DNA from: an uncultured Eubacteriales bacterium
Lineage (GTDB): Bacteria > Bacillota > Clostridia > Christensenellales > Borkfalkiaceae
Assembly (NCBI GenBank): GCA_958405585.1
Contig: CATYEP010000100.1
Coordinates: 1 to 6,912 of the forward strand
Direction: 5' to 3'
Length of the DNA: 6,912 bases
Below are positions 1 through 5,074 of the stretch, piece after piece. The translations under genes were made by a program, and so were the position numbers. Position 1 is the first letter of the stretch; every line of letters starts with the position of its first letter. Below the pieces are notes generated by a model. It was given only the letters and a program-made list of their open reading frames with translations. It was not told the DNA's origin and made no database searches.

Positions 1-263
1 GGCCGTTTGTCTTGCTTTCCCGAAGGCTTCATCCCTTTCAGATCCACAAGGATCACATCCGCTCCGATTTTTACAATATTCCGCAATGAAATAAAAATAT
101 CATTTCGGTGAAACAGATGAAAGCCGCAACTTCCCGGCACTACGATCCCGAACACCCTGCCTTCCGGAAACGTGAAAACTATGTCGCATATTCTTCCCAG
201 ATTCTTTCCGTCCACAACGTTGATCACACATTTCGTTTTCAGTTCACGATAAGAACACTCCAT
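1..263 (-). CDS. YlmC/YmxH-family sporulation protein (PRC-barrel), partial at left edge
   Basis: The N-terminal 87 codons of a gene read leftwards and run off the window. The product opens with MECSYRELKTKCVINVVDG and continues with the GKNLGRICDI segment, which is the hallmark of the YlmC/YmxH family of small PRC-barrel proteins (normally about 80-100 residues, so little is missing). The PRC barrel is a small beta fold; members are found next to sigE/sigG in many spore formers, but their biochemical role is not established. The ATG at 263 is preceded by a strong purine-rich ribosome site (GGGAGGAGGAG on the minus strand, 267-277), which fixes the start. It lies downstream of sigG in the same direction, separated by 421 bases, so it probably has its own promoter (see 312-319). 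The family assignment is secure from the N-terminal motif; the function is inferred only from family and context. Confidence 0.88.
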   Translation of the reverse strand, partial: MECSYRELKTKCVINVVDGKNLGRICDIVFTFPEGRVFGIVVPGSCGFHLFHRNDIFISLRNIVKIGADVILVDLKGMKPSGKQDKR

Positions 264-266
264 GAT

Positions 267-277
267 CTCCTCCTCCC
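267..277 (-). promoter_or_regulatory. Ribosome binding site of the ylmC/ymxH-like gene
   Basis: The minus strand reads GGGAGGAGGAG, ending three bases before the ATG at 263. It decides the start of this gene. Confidence 0.75.
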
Positions 278-311
278 GCTGTCCGCAAAAGCAGACTTCG
301 CTCCTTTCCAC

Positions 312-319
312 ATTGTATG
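312..319 (-). promoter_or_regulatory. Possible sigma-E-type -10 element upstream of the ylmC-like gene
   Basis: On the minus strand the sequence CATACAAT matches the sigma-E -10 consensus known from Bacillus subtilis (CATACAnT). Transcription from it would begin near 305 and give a leader of about 40 bases that includes the strong ribosome site. No good sigma-E -35 element is visible at the usual distance; a T-run occupies that place. The element is also compatible with related sporulation sigma factors. This is an inference from a single half-site. Confidence 0.3.
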
Positions 320-559
320 CAGAAAACACAAAAAAACTGCCTGTCCGCCTTATTTTACCCCCACTTTTCGGATAATCACCTCTTCTATCGCCTGCTTTTC
401 CTGTCATTTTAACATCTGCACAACACCTTACCTACGTCCTCCCAGGCTTTGCTGCCAATTGATTTACATCTACACGTTTTTTACCCTGACTGAAATCTGC
501 TTTAAACAAACACATCAAACAGGAAAAGGAGCTCCCATTTTGACTATTCAGCATATTTT

Positions 560-595
560 AAGGCGCGAGGAGGCTCTCCAGCCTCCTCGCGCCTT
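560..595 (+). terminator. Strong 16-bp hairpin after sigG, T-rich tail on the plus strand
   Basis: The arms 560-575 and 580-595 are perfectly complementary over 16 bp, mostly G/C, with the four-base loop CTCC. On the plus strand the stem is followed by TTTCATTTTTCT, like an intrinsic terminator. On the minus strand, the strand on which the flanking genes sigG and ylmC are read, the stem is followed by only TTAAAATATG. It may still act as the sigG terminator, but by sequence it is a better terminator for a plus-strand transcript. The structure is seen directly; the role and direction are uncertain. Confidence 0.6.
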
Positions 596-684
596 TCATT
601 TTTCTATTGAAATTCCGTTATTTACAAAAATTCTTAGGTCTTATTAAAAACTAATTAAAGACGAAAAGCAGCGCCCCTGACTTT

Positions 685-1464
685 TTAATAATCGTAAGCA
701 ATTCCGCTTCGCATGGAATTGATCGCATTCTTTTCCAGTCGGGATACCTGTGCCTGGGATATGCCCACTTCGTCCGAAATTTCCGTCTGCGTTTTTCCTT
801 CATAATAACGAAGCTGCAGGATCTTTCTTTCCCGCTCCGATAAATGTCCCATCGCTTCGGCAAGGGCGGCGTGTTCCGTCCATACTTCATCGTTGTTCTT
901 TTCGTCGCCGATTTGATCCATCAGCATCAGAGCGTCGCCCGACTTATTATATACGGGATCAAACAGGGATACAGGATCGGAGATCGCGTCCAAAGCATAC
1001 ACCACTTCTCTTTCCCGCACCTGCATGGCTTCGGCGATCTTCGCGATCGTAGCTTCCTTGTCCTCCGCTTCCAGCTGTTCGCGCGTCTTTAAAATACGGT
1101 ACGCCGTATCGCGGATACTCCTGGAAACACGCAATGAATTTCCGTCCCGAAGGTACCTCTTGATTTCTCCGATGATCATAGGCACAGCATACGTCGAAAA
1201 GCGCACGCCGACGTTTAAATCGAAATTATCGACTGCCTTGAGCAAGCCGATACAACCCGCCTGAAAAACATCGTCTGCGTTCGCATTTTTTGCCCAGAAC
1301 CGCTTGACCAGCGAAAGAACCAGCCGCATATTCCCGACTATGAATTTTTCCCTCGCGACTGAATCCCCTTCTTTCAACCGACGCATCAGCGCATCGCTTT
1401 CCTGTGCGGTCAAAACGGGTAACCCTGAAGTATCCACGCCGCAGATTACGACCTTTTGTAACAA
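685..1464 (-). CDS. sigG: RNA polymerase sigma-G factor, late forespore
   Basis: The 259-residue product directs RNA polymerase to late forespore genes such as those for small acid-soluble proteins and germination. The N-terminus carries the sigma-G signature VVICGVDTSGLPVL (about residues 5-18). Region 2 contains RLVLSLVKRF (47-56), the DDVFQAGCIGLLKAVDNFDL stretch (64-83) and FSTYAVPMIIGEIKRYLRD (89-107). Region 4 ends with the helix-turn-helix KTQTEISDEVGISQAQVSRL (224-243). Length equals B. subtilis SigG (260 residues). The start is TTG at 1464, seven bases after GGAGG; the in-frame ATG at 1530 is rejected because it lies in the promoter and adds residues not found in the family. The gene follows sigE after 286 bases, behind a hairpin and a sigma-G-like promoter, which fits autoregulation plus some read-through from the spoIIGA-sigE unit. 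Confidence 0.97.
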   Translation of the reverse strand: MLQKVVICGVDTSGLPVLTAQESDALMRRLKEGDSVAREKFIVGNMRLVLSLVKRFWAKNANADDVFQAGCIGLLKAVDNFDLNVGVRFSTYAVPMIIGEIKRYLRDGNSLRVSRSIRDTAYRILKTREQLEAEDKEATIAKIAEAMQVREREVVYALDAISDPVSLFDPVYNKSGDALMLMDQIGDEKNNDEVWTEHAALAEAMGHLSERERKILQLRYYEGKTQTEISDEVGISQAQVSRLEKNAINSMRSGIAYDY

Positions 1465-1468
1465 ACAA

Positions 1469-1478
1469 TCACCTCCCC
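1469..1478 (-). promoter_or_regulatory. Ribosome binding site that fixes the TTG start of sigG
   Basis: The minus strand reads GGGGAGGTGA, followed by four bases and then TTG. The match to the 3' end of 16S rRNA is nearly complete, which supports a TTG rather than the upstream ATG. Confidence 0.8.
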
Positions 1479-1499
1479 GCAACTGTCTATCGTTGTGGG

Positions 1500-1528
1500 A
1501 AGTATGCGCTATTGACACATTTTTATAC
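1500..1528 (-). promoter_or_regulatory. Sigma-G-like promoter of sigG
   Basis: On the minus strand, GTATA (1528-1524) is followed after 17 bases by CATACTT (1506-1500). The known sigma-G pattern in B. subtilis is a GnATA-type -35 and CATnnTA-type -10 with 17-18 bases between. Start of transcription would be near 1493, giving a leader of about 30 bases that contains the ribosome site. Sigma-F sites share the -35 but have a GG-rich -10 that is absent here. The match is seen directly; autoregulation is an inference consistent with other spore formers. Confidence 0.6.
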
Positions 1529-1688
1529 ATACGTATCCATAAAATTGTGACAACTTTTTTTGATCCGCTTTTATTCTTATAACAAAACTTCTTTTCGAAA
1601 ATTCACGATCTCTTATCCCTGCACTGAAATTTTCTTGATGTTTTCAAGATATCCGTTTCATTTCCGATCTTTAAAGCACAGCAAAATA

Positions 1689-1708
1689 CCGCAGCCAAAA
1701 GACTGCGG
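1689..1708 (-). terminator. Hairpin after sigE, probable weak terminator
   Basis: On the minus strand CCGCAGTC, loop TTTT, GGCTGCGG form an 8-bp stem with one G-T pair, followed by TATTTTGC. It begins 42 bases after the sigE stop. The short T-tract suggests partial termination, which would let some transcripts run on into sigG. Confidence 0.5.
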
Positions 1709-1750
1709 AACGTGGCAAAAAGTATTCGGATAGTCTAAGCCCTTATAGGT

Positions 1751-2461
1751 TCAGACCAGCTTTCCTATCTCGTTTTTCAAACGCGCAATGATTTTCTTTT
1801 CCAGTCTTGATATGTATGACTGAGAAATCCCAAGAAGATCCGCCACATCCTTTTGCGTCATTTCTTCCCTGCCGTCCAGACCGAACCGAAGGTTCATGAT
1901 TCTTCGTTCTCTCTCAGGTAATCGGGCAAGCGCACTGCGCAAAAGCTCTTTTTCTACCCCCGACTCAATGTCTTTGTAAACGCTGTCGCTGTCTGTACCG
2001 AGAATATCGGACAAGAGCAATTCATTTCCTTCCCAATCGGTATTGAGCGGCTCATCGAACGAAACCTCATTTCTGACACGGACAAGACGTCTCAAATACA
2101 TCAGAATCTCGTTCTCGATACAGCGCGACGCATAAGTTGCAAGTTTTATATTCTTATCCGGACGGAACGAGTTTACCGCCTTGATCAATCCGATCGTTCC
2201 GACCGATACAAGGTCATCCGAATCCGCGCCCGTATTATCGAATTTGTGTGCAATGTATACGACAAGGCGAAGGTTATGTTCGACCAAAGACGATTTTACT
2301 TCTTCATCACCGGCAGAAAGTTTACCGAGAAGATCCGATTCTTCTTCCGCAGAAAACGGCAAAGGCAATGCTTCTGTTCCGCATATGTAATCGAGTACGT
2401 TTTCTGTTCCTTTCAGCTTTTGTACGAGTTTCATAAGCGATGCCCGAATGGATTTCAGCAT
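1751..2461 (-). CDS. sigE: RNA polymerase sigma-E factor precursor (pro-sigma-E), early mother cell
   Basis: The 236-residue product is the first mother-cell-specific sigma factor, made as an inactive, membrane-associated precursor and cleaved by SpoIIGA. The N-terminal pro-region (about 1-26) is amphipathic and basic (MLKSIRASLMKLVQKLK). The conserved body begins at GTEALPLP (28-35). Region 2 includes NLRLVVYIAHKF (63-74), SVGTIGLIKAVNSF (86-99) and KLATYASRCIENEILMYLRR (106-125). SFDEPLNTDW (134-143) and NELLLSDILGTD (146-157) are typical of sigma-E. Region 4 has the helix-turn-helix TQKDVADLLGISQSYISRLE (202-221). The ATG at 2461 is chosen because GGAGG ends eight bases upstream; a GTG at 2470 would overlap that ribosome site. 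It follows spoIIGA by 14 bases and is clearly co-transcribed with its processing enzyme. Length is close to the 239 residues of B. subtilis. Confidence 0.97.
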   Translation of the reverse strand: MLKSIRASLMKLVQKLKGTENVLDYICGTEALPLPFSAEEESDLLGKLSAGDEEVKSSLVEHNLRLVVYIAHKFDNTGADSDDLVSVGTIGLIKAVNSFRPDKNIKLATYASRCIENEILMYLRRLVRVRNEVSFDEPLNTDWEGNELLLSDILGTDSDSVYKDIESGVEKELLRSALARLPERERRIMNLRFGLDGREEMTQKDVADLLGISQSYISRLEKKIIARLKNEIGKLV

Positions 2462-2475
2462 AACCTGCACCTCCG

Positions 2476-3312
2476 CTACCGAAAATATTCTTCTTTCGCA
2501 AATGCTGGGGGTAAAATGATCTCGTATTCCCCTACCAACGGCTGCGGACTAATCGCAACCGCCACATCTTCTATTGTATGCTCTTTACCTTGAAAATATA
2601 TCTTTATACGATCGATACGGAAAACAGAAAATTCCGAATTACCGTTTACTGTCTGCACTCGAATTTTTTCATGATCCGGCCGATCCGAGAAATCCGAAAA
2701 CAGTGGCAAAATCACTGACCTTTCTGCAACTGCAACTTCTTTGCCATGCCTGTCCCGAAGCCTGTTGCCCGTATCCGCAAATCCCCGTACTTTAACACTT
2801 TTTTCCTTATAACACAGCAAACATTCCAGCGTGCAGGACAGAACTTTTCCGCGTTCGGATATCCTTTTGGCGACCTTGATTCCGATAAAAGCAAAAATGA
2901 CACTTGCCATCACCAGAATTCCGGACGGAATACCGTAAACCGTATATACCAGAGTATCCCCGCTTGCACTCATCTCTCCGCCGAACAACGCCGTAAGAAT
3001 TCCGGCAAACGCAAACATATACCCCAAAAAAGCCGCCGAGCAAAGCACATATGTACGCTTCTTTTTAAAATCTGACGCCGTCAGCGGAAGAATCGCGGCT
3101 ACCGAATATTTAATAATAAAATCCACCGCTCCCGGCAAGGTATAATAAAGGCACAGGATCGTATAGCCTGTACCTAAAACCGTGCCGAGCAAAGCCGATA
3201 ATACGATCCGCCATAGCTTCGCATTTCCCTTCACCGTCCTGACCGCACAATACAATAATGCCGCATCCGCACAAAAATTATCGAGAATGAGCAAGTCCAG
3301 ATAAACAACCAT
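2476..3312 (-). CDS. spoIIGA: Sporulation sigma-E processing peptidase SpoIIGA
   Basis: The 278-residue product is the membrane-bound aspartic protease that cleaves pro-sigma-E in the mother cell after a signal from the forespore. The N-terminal half shows about five hydrophobic segments (near 4-24, 34-57, 58-78, 87-110 and 119-147). The soluble C-terminal half contains VRGFADTGNRL (175-185); D180 corresponds to the catalytic Asp of the DTGN/DSGN motif, and SpoIIGA is thought to work as a dimer. The ending NGNSEFSVFRIDRIKI followed by a GEYEIILPP stretch (261-269) is also typical. The ATG at 3312 has GGGGAGGAGGGG just upstream; the in-frame ATG at 3357 is rejected because it precedes the likely promoter. 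It is somewhat shorter than the 309-residue B. subtilis protein. It is the first gene of the spoIIGA-sigE operon, and the pairing with sigE makes the call secure. Confidence 0.95.
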   Translation of the reverse strand: MVVYLDLLILDNFCADAALLYCAVRTVKGNAKLWRIVLSALLGTVLGTGYTILCLYYTLPGAVDFIIKYSVAAILPLTASDFKKKRTYVLCSAAFLGYMFAFAGILTALFGGEMSASGDTLVYTVYGIPSGILVMASVIFAFIGIKVAKRISERGKVLSCTLECLLCYKEKSVKVRGFADTGNRLRDRHGKEVAVAERSVILPLFSDFSDRPDHEKIRVQTVNGNSEFSVFRIDRIKIYFQGKEHTIEDVAVAISPQPLVGEYEIILPPAFAKEEYFR

Positions 3313-3339
3313 ACCCCTCCTCCCCGAAATTGTGATACA

Positions 3340-3348
3340 ATTATAGCA
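3340..3348 (-). promoter_or_regulatory. Extended -10 promoter element of the spoIIGA-sigE operon
   Basis: The minus strand reads TGCTATAAT, a perfect sigma-A extended -10. The start point would be near 3333, with about 20 bases of leader before the spoIIGA ATG. At 17 bases upstream there is only an A-run, so no -35 is seen. In B. subtilis this operon is activated by phosphorylated Spo0A from a promoter with a badly spaced -35, so lack of a normal -35 fits activator dependence. A weak Spo0A-box-like 7-mer (TCCGACC on the minus strand, 3388-3394, five of seven) lies near -58, which is suggestive only. Confidence 0.6.
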
Positions 3349-3447
3349 TGCATTCATCGTCGTTTTTTTTATAAAAAAAAATATTAAGGTCGGATTTTGG
3401 CCAATGCAAACTCGTTTTTTCTCAATAATTGCCTCCCCTCTCTATCC

Positions 3448-3470
3448 TTAAATAGGATCATCCTAAATAA
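3448..3470. promoter_or_regulatory. Interrupted palindrome in the spoIIGA/SPFH divergent region
   Basis: The two arms are centred on base 3459: TAGGAT on the left and ATCCTA on the right, with outer TTA/TAA arms. Nine of eleven positions are symmetric. It lies 25 bases upstream of the -35 element of the SPFH promoter. It could be a regulator binding site; no protein can be assigned. Confidence 0.3.
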
Positions 3471-3494
3471 TTTTTTTATTTTTTCACAATATCC

Positions 3495-3523
3495 TTGACA
3501 GCTTATTTATTTTATGATATTAT
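3495..3523 (+). promoter_or_regulatory. Sigma-A promoter of the SPFH/Arc operon
   Basis: TTGACA (3495-3500), 17 bases, then TATTAT (3518-3523), preceded by TG at 3515-3516 in the extended -10 position. This is a near-consensus vegetative promoter with a start point near 3530, about 29 bases before the ATG. Such strength suggests the operon would be highly expressed unless repressed. Confidence 0.8.
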
Positions 3524-3543
3524 TTTGATATCAAATAAATATC
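3516..3543. promoter_or_regulatory. 28-base operator-like palindrome over the -10 and start point
   Basis: The sequence is symmetric about 3529/3530: outer arms GATATT (3516-3521) and AATATC (3538-3543), inner perfect 12-mer TTTGATATCAAA (3524-3535). Twelve of fourteen base pairs match; only the two pairs between inner and outer arms do not. It covers the -10 hexamer and transcription start, where a bound dimer or tetramer would block RNA polymerase. The downstream Arc-like ribbon-helix-helix protein is a natural candidate, but this is an inference. Confidence 0.5.
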
Positions 3544-3558
3544 GAAGGTTCTTCTTAA

Positions 3559-4599
3559 ATGGAAGAAAAGCTTTTAAAAGGGAAAAAGAACGGTCTTGCA
3601 GTACTTGTGATCGATCTGATAGTGATGATTGCGGCGATTGTTCTGATGATTTACGGATTTTCAAACGGAATCGGGAGCGACGATGCGATCACAAATCAGA
3701 CATATTTTATAATGGGTATCATATCAACCATTGCAGTATGTTTTTTATGGATCCCGCTTCTGGGGCTTAAAATATTAAGGCCGCAGGAAGCATATGTGCT
3801 TACACTGTTCGGAAAGTATTACGGTACTTTGAAAGGGGAAGGATTTTATTGGGTAAACCCCTTCTGCACCGCAATCAATCCTGCCTCTGGCACAAAACTC
3901 AACCAGAGCGGCGATGTGAATAATCTTTCTGCAAGTCTTACGGGCAAAAAAAACAGTGAAAACATCAACCTTGAACTTGGCGTCAATAAGCGCATATCGC
4001 TCAAAATCATGACGTTGAGCAACAGCAGGCAAAAGATTAACGATTGCCTCGGAAACCCTATCGAAATCGGGATCGCCGTTATGTGGAAAGTTGTCGATAC
4101 CGCAAAAGCAGTATTTAATGTAGATAACTACAAAGAGTACCTTTCCTTACAGTGCGACAGCGCATTGAGGGATATCGTGCGCATTTACCCTTACGACGTT
4201 GCCGAAGGTGTCGATACGACGGGAGACGGAAAACCCGATGAAGGAAGTCTGCGCGGTAGCAGTGAACTGGTGGCAGAACGGATCCGCGAAAAAATTCAAA
4301 GCAAAGTCAGTGAAGCCGGACTTGAAATTGTGGAAGCAAGGATTACTTACCTTGCGTATTCCCCTGAGATCGCAGCCGTAATGCTGCAACGCCAGCAGGC
4401 ATCCGCAATCATCGACGCGCGGAAAATGATCGTAGACGGTGCTGTCGGCATGGTCGAAATGGCTCTCGAAAGATTGAACAACGGCGGGATGGTCAATCTT
4501 GACGAAGAAAGGAAAGCGGCAATGGTCAGCAATCTTCTGGTCGTTCTTTGCGGCAACAAAGACGCGCAGCCCATTGTCAACAGCGGAAGCCTGTATTGA
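3559..4599 (+). CDS. SPFH/band-7 domain membrane protein
   Basis: The 346-residue product has two hydrophobic segments, about 13-34 and 48-71, flanking a short loop, so it is likely anchored in the membrane. They are followed by an SPFH (stomatin/prohibitin/flotillin/HflK-C) domain beginning at ILRPQEAYVLTLFGKYYGTL (72-91) with GEGFYWVNPF (93-102), then NPIEIGIAVMWKVVDTAKAV (166-185) and a helical part with LVAERIREKIQSKVSEAGLE (237-256). The ALRDIVRIYPYDVAE stretch and YSPEIAAVMLQRQQASAII (267-285) are typical of this family. SPFH proteins form membrane scaffolds or microdomains; the precise task of this one is unknown. The ATG at 3559 follows GAAGG at ten bases. The Arc-like gene begins 12 bases after the stop, and this pair is transcribed from the promoter at 3495. 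The domain call is firm and the physiological role is not. Confidence 0.88.
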   Translation: MEEKLLKGKKNGLAVLVIDLIVMIAAIVLMIYGFSNGIGSDDAITNQTYFIMGIISTIAVCFLWIPLLGLKILRPQEAYVLTLFGKYYGTLKGEGFYWVNPFCTAINPASGTKLNQSGDVNNLSASLTGKKNSENINLELGVNKRISLKIMTLSNSRQKINDCLGNPIEIGIAVMWKVVDTAKAVFNVDNYKEYLSLQCDSALRDIVRIYPYDVAEGVDTTGDGKPDEGSLRGSSELVAERIREKIQSKVSEAGLEIVEARITYLAYSPEIAAVMLQRQQASAIIDARKMIVDGAVGMVEMALERLNNGGMVNLDEERKAAMVSNLLVVLCGNKDAQPIVNSGSLY

Positions 4600-4611
4600 T
4601 CGTAAATACTG

Positions 4612-4815
4612 ATGGAGAATAAAGATTCCAAAAAGCAAATCCCGCTGCGCTTATCCCCGAAATTATACAATGCCATTGCTGCCTGGGCGGAAGACGATTT
4701 TCGCTCCGTCAACGGACAAATCGAATATTTACTTTCGGAGTGTGTTCGGCAACGCAAAAAAAATGGAAAATATGTCGGCGAAGAAATCGATGTTCCGCCC
4801 GATCTGGATATCTGA
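4612..4815 (+). CDS. Arc-like ribbon-helix-helix DNA-binding protein
   Basis: A 67-residue protein with a short N-terminal strand IPLRLSPKLYNAIAAWAEDD (10-29) followed by FRSVNGQIEYLLSECVRQR (30-48), then a polar tail. The pattern strand (PLRL), helix A, a turn with SVNGQIEYLL, helix B is that of Arc/MetJ-type ribbon-helix-helix regulators, which bind DNA as dimers through the strand pair. It is encoded 12 bases after the SPFH gene. The ATG at 4612 is the only start after an in-frame stop at 4603; no clear ribosome site is seen, so translation is probably coupled to the SPFH gene. It may repress the operon through the palindrome at 3516-3543. Some databases call such proteins toxin-antitoxin components, but no toxin gene lies nearby. 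The fold call is good and the target is inferred. Confidence 0.8.
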   Translation: MENKDSKKQIPLRLSPKLYNAIAAWAEDDFRSVNGQIEYLLSECVRQRKKNGKYVGEEIDVPPDLDI

Positions 4816-4849
4816 ACGGAAAATCATTCCAATCCTATCATATCGCAAG

Positions 4850-4883
4850 CAAGAGAGCAGGTTTAACAAAACCTGCTCTCTTG
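4850..4883 (+). terminator. 15-bp hairpin after the Arc-like gene
   Basis: Arms 4850-4864 and 4869-4883 are perfectly complementary with loop AACA. The tail TCAAAATCAGTTTTATAAATTT is only moderately T-rich, so termination may be partial. It lies 34 bases after the Arc-like stop codon. Confidence 0.6.
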
Positions 4884-4913
4884 TCAAAATCAGTTTTATA
4901 AATTTACACAGGG

Positions 4914-4955
4914 AACAAAGCCCGTACGCGCAAATTTGCGCGTACGGGCTTTGTT
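4914..4955. terminator. Perfect 42-base palindrome, bidirectional terminator
   Basis: The sequence is perfectly symmetric about 4934/4935, with 21 complementary pairs and no unpaired loop bases beyond those forced by the turn. On the plus strand it is followed by T-run TTTTTTA, a strong intrinsic terminator for the SPFH/Arc operon. On the minus strand the stem ends in TTTGTT, so it can also stop transcripts of the acetyltransferase coming from the right. Confidence 0.85.
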
Positions 4956-5074
4956 TTTTACCATTTTTTTACTGTTTTATTTTCACCGTACGAGTGCAAG
5001 CGAGCGATTACAAAATTGCGATCACTCGCCCGTATCTTTTACAAAACATTTATTTAAACAAAAAACGCACTTTT

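Larger units (their letters stand above)
264..684. other. 421-base gap between sigG and the ylmC-like gene
   Basis: No convincing protein-coding gene was found here on either strand. The region holds a 16-bp perfect hairpin (560-595), a possible sporulation -10 element (312-319) and the ribosome site of the next gene. Open frames crossing it lack ribosome sites and show no family resemblance. Confidence 0.6.

Noticed and set aside
108..647. 179-codon plus-strand open frame
   Set aside because: It overlaps the ylmC-like gene on the opposite strand and then runs through the intergenic hairpin. It has no ribosome site and a composition unlike a folded protein.
1465..1530. Upstream ATG start for sigG
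   Set aside because: It lies upstream of the ribosome site and within the sigma-G-like promoter; the family N-terminus fits the TTG at 1464.
1633..1649. Small inverted repeat TCTTGA/TCAAGA between sigE and sigG
   Set aside because: Only six pairs, A/T-rich, common by chance; no supporting context.
2462..2470. GTG start for sigE
   Set aside because: It overlaps the GGAGG ribosome site that serves the ATG at 2461.
3313..3357. Upstream ATG start for spoIIGA
   Set aside because: It would place the start before the TGCTATAAT element; the ATG at 3312 has a strong ribosome site.
4612..4815. Toxin-antitoxin reading of the Arc-like gene
   Set aside because: The partner gene is an SPFH membrane protein, not a recognisable toxin, so a regulator role is preferred.
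4985..5030. Imperfect inverted repeat (GCGAGCGAT/ATCACTCGC) as a terminator of the acetyltransferase
   Set aside because: One mismatch, a 12-base loop and no T-tract on the minus strand; the palindrome at 4914-4955 is a better terminator.
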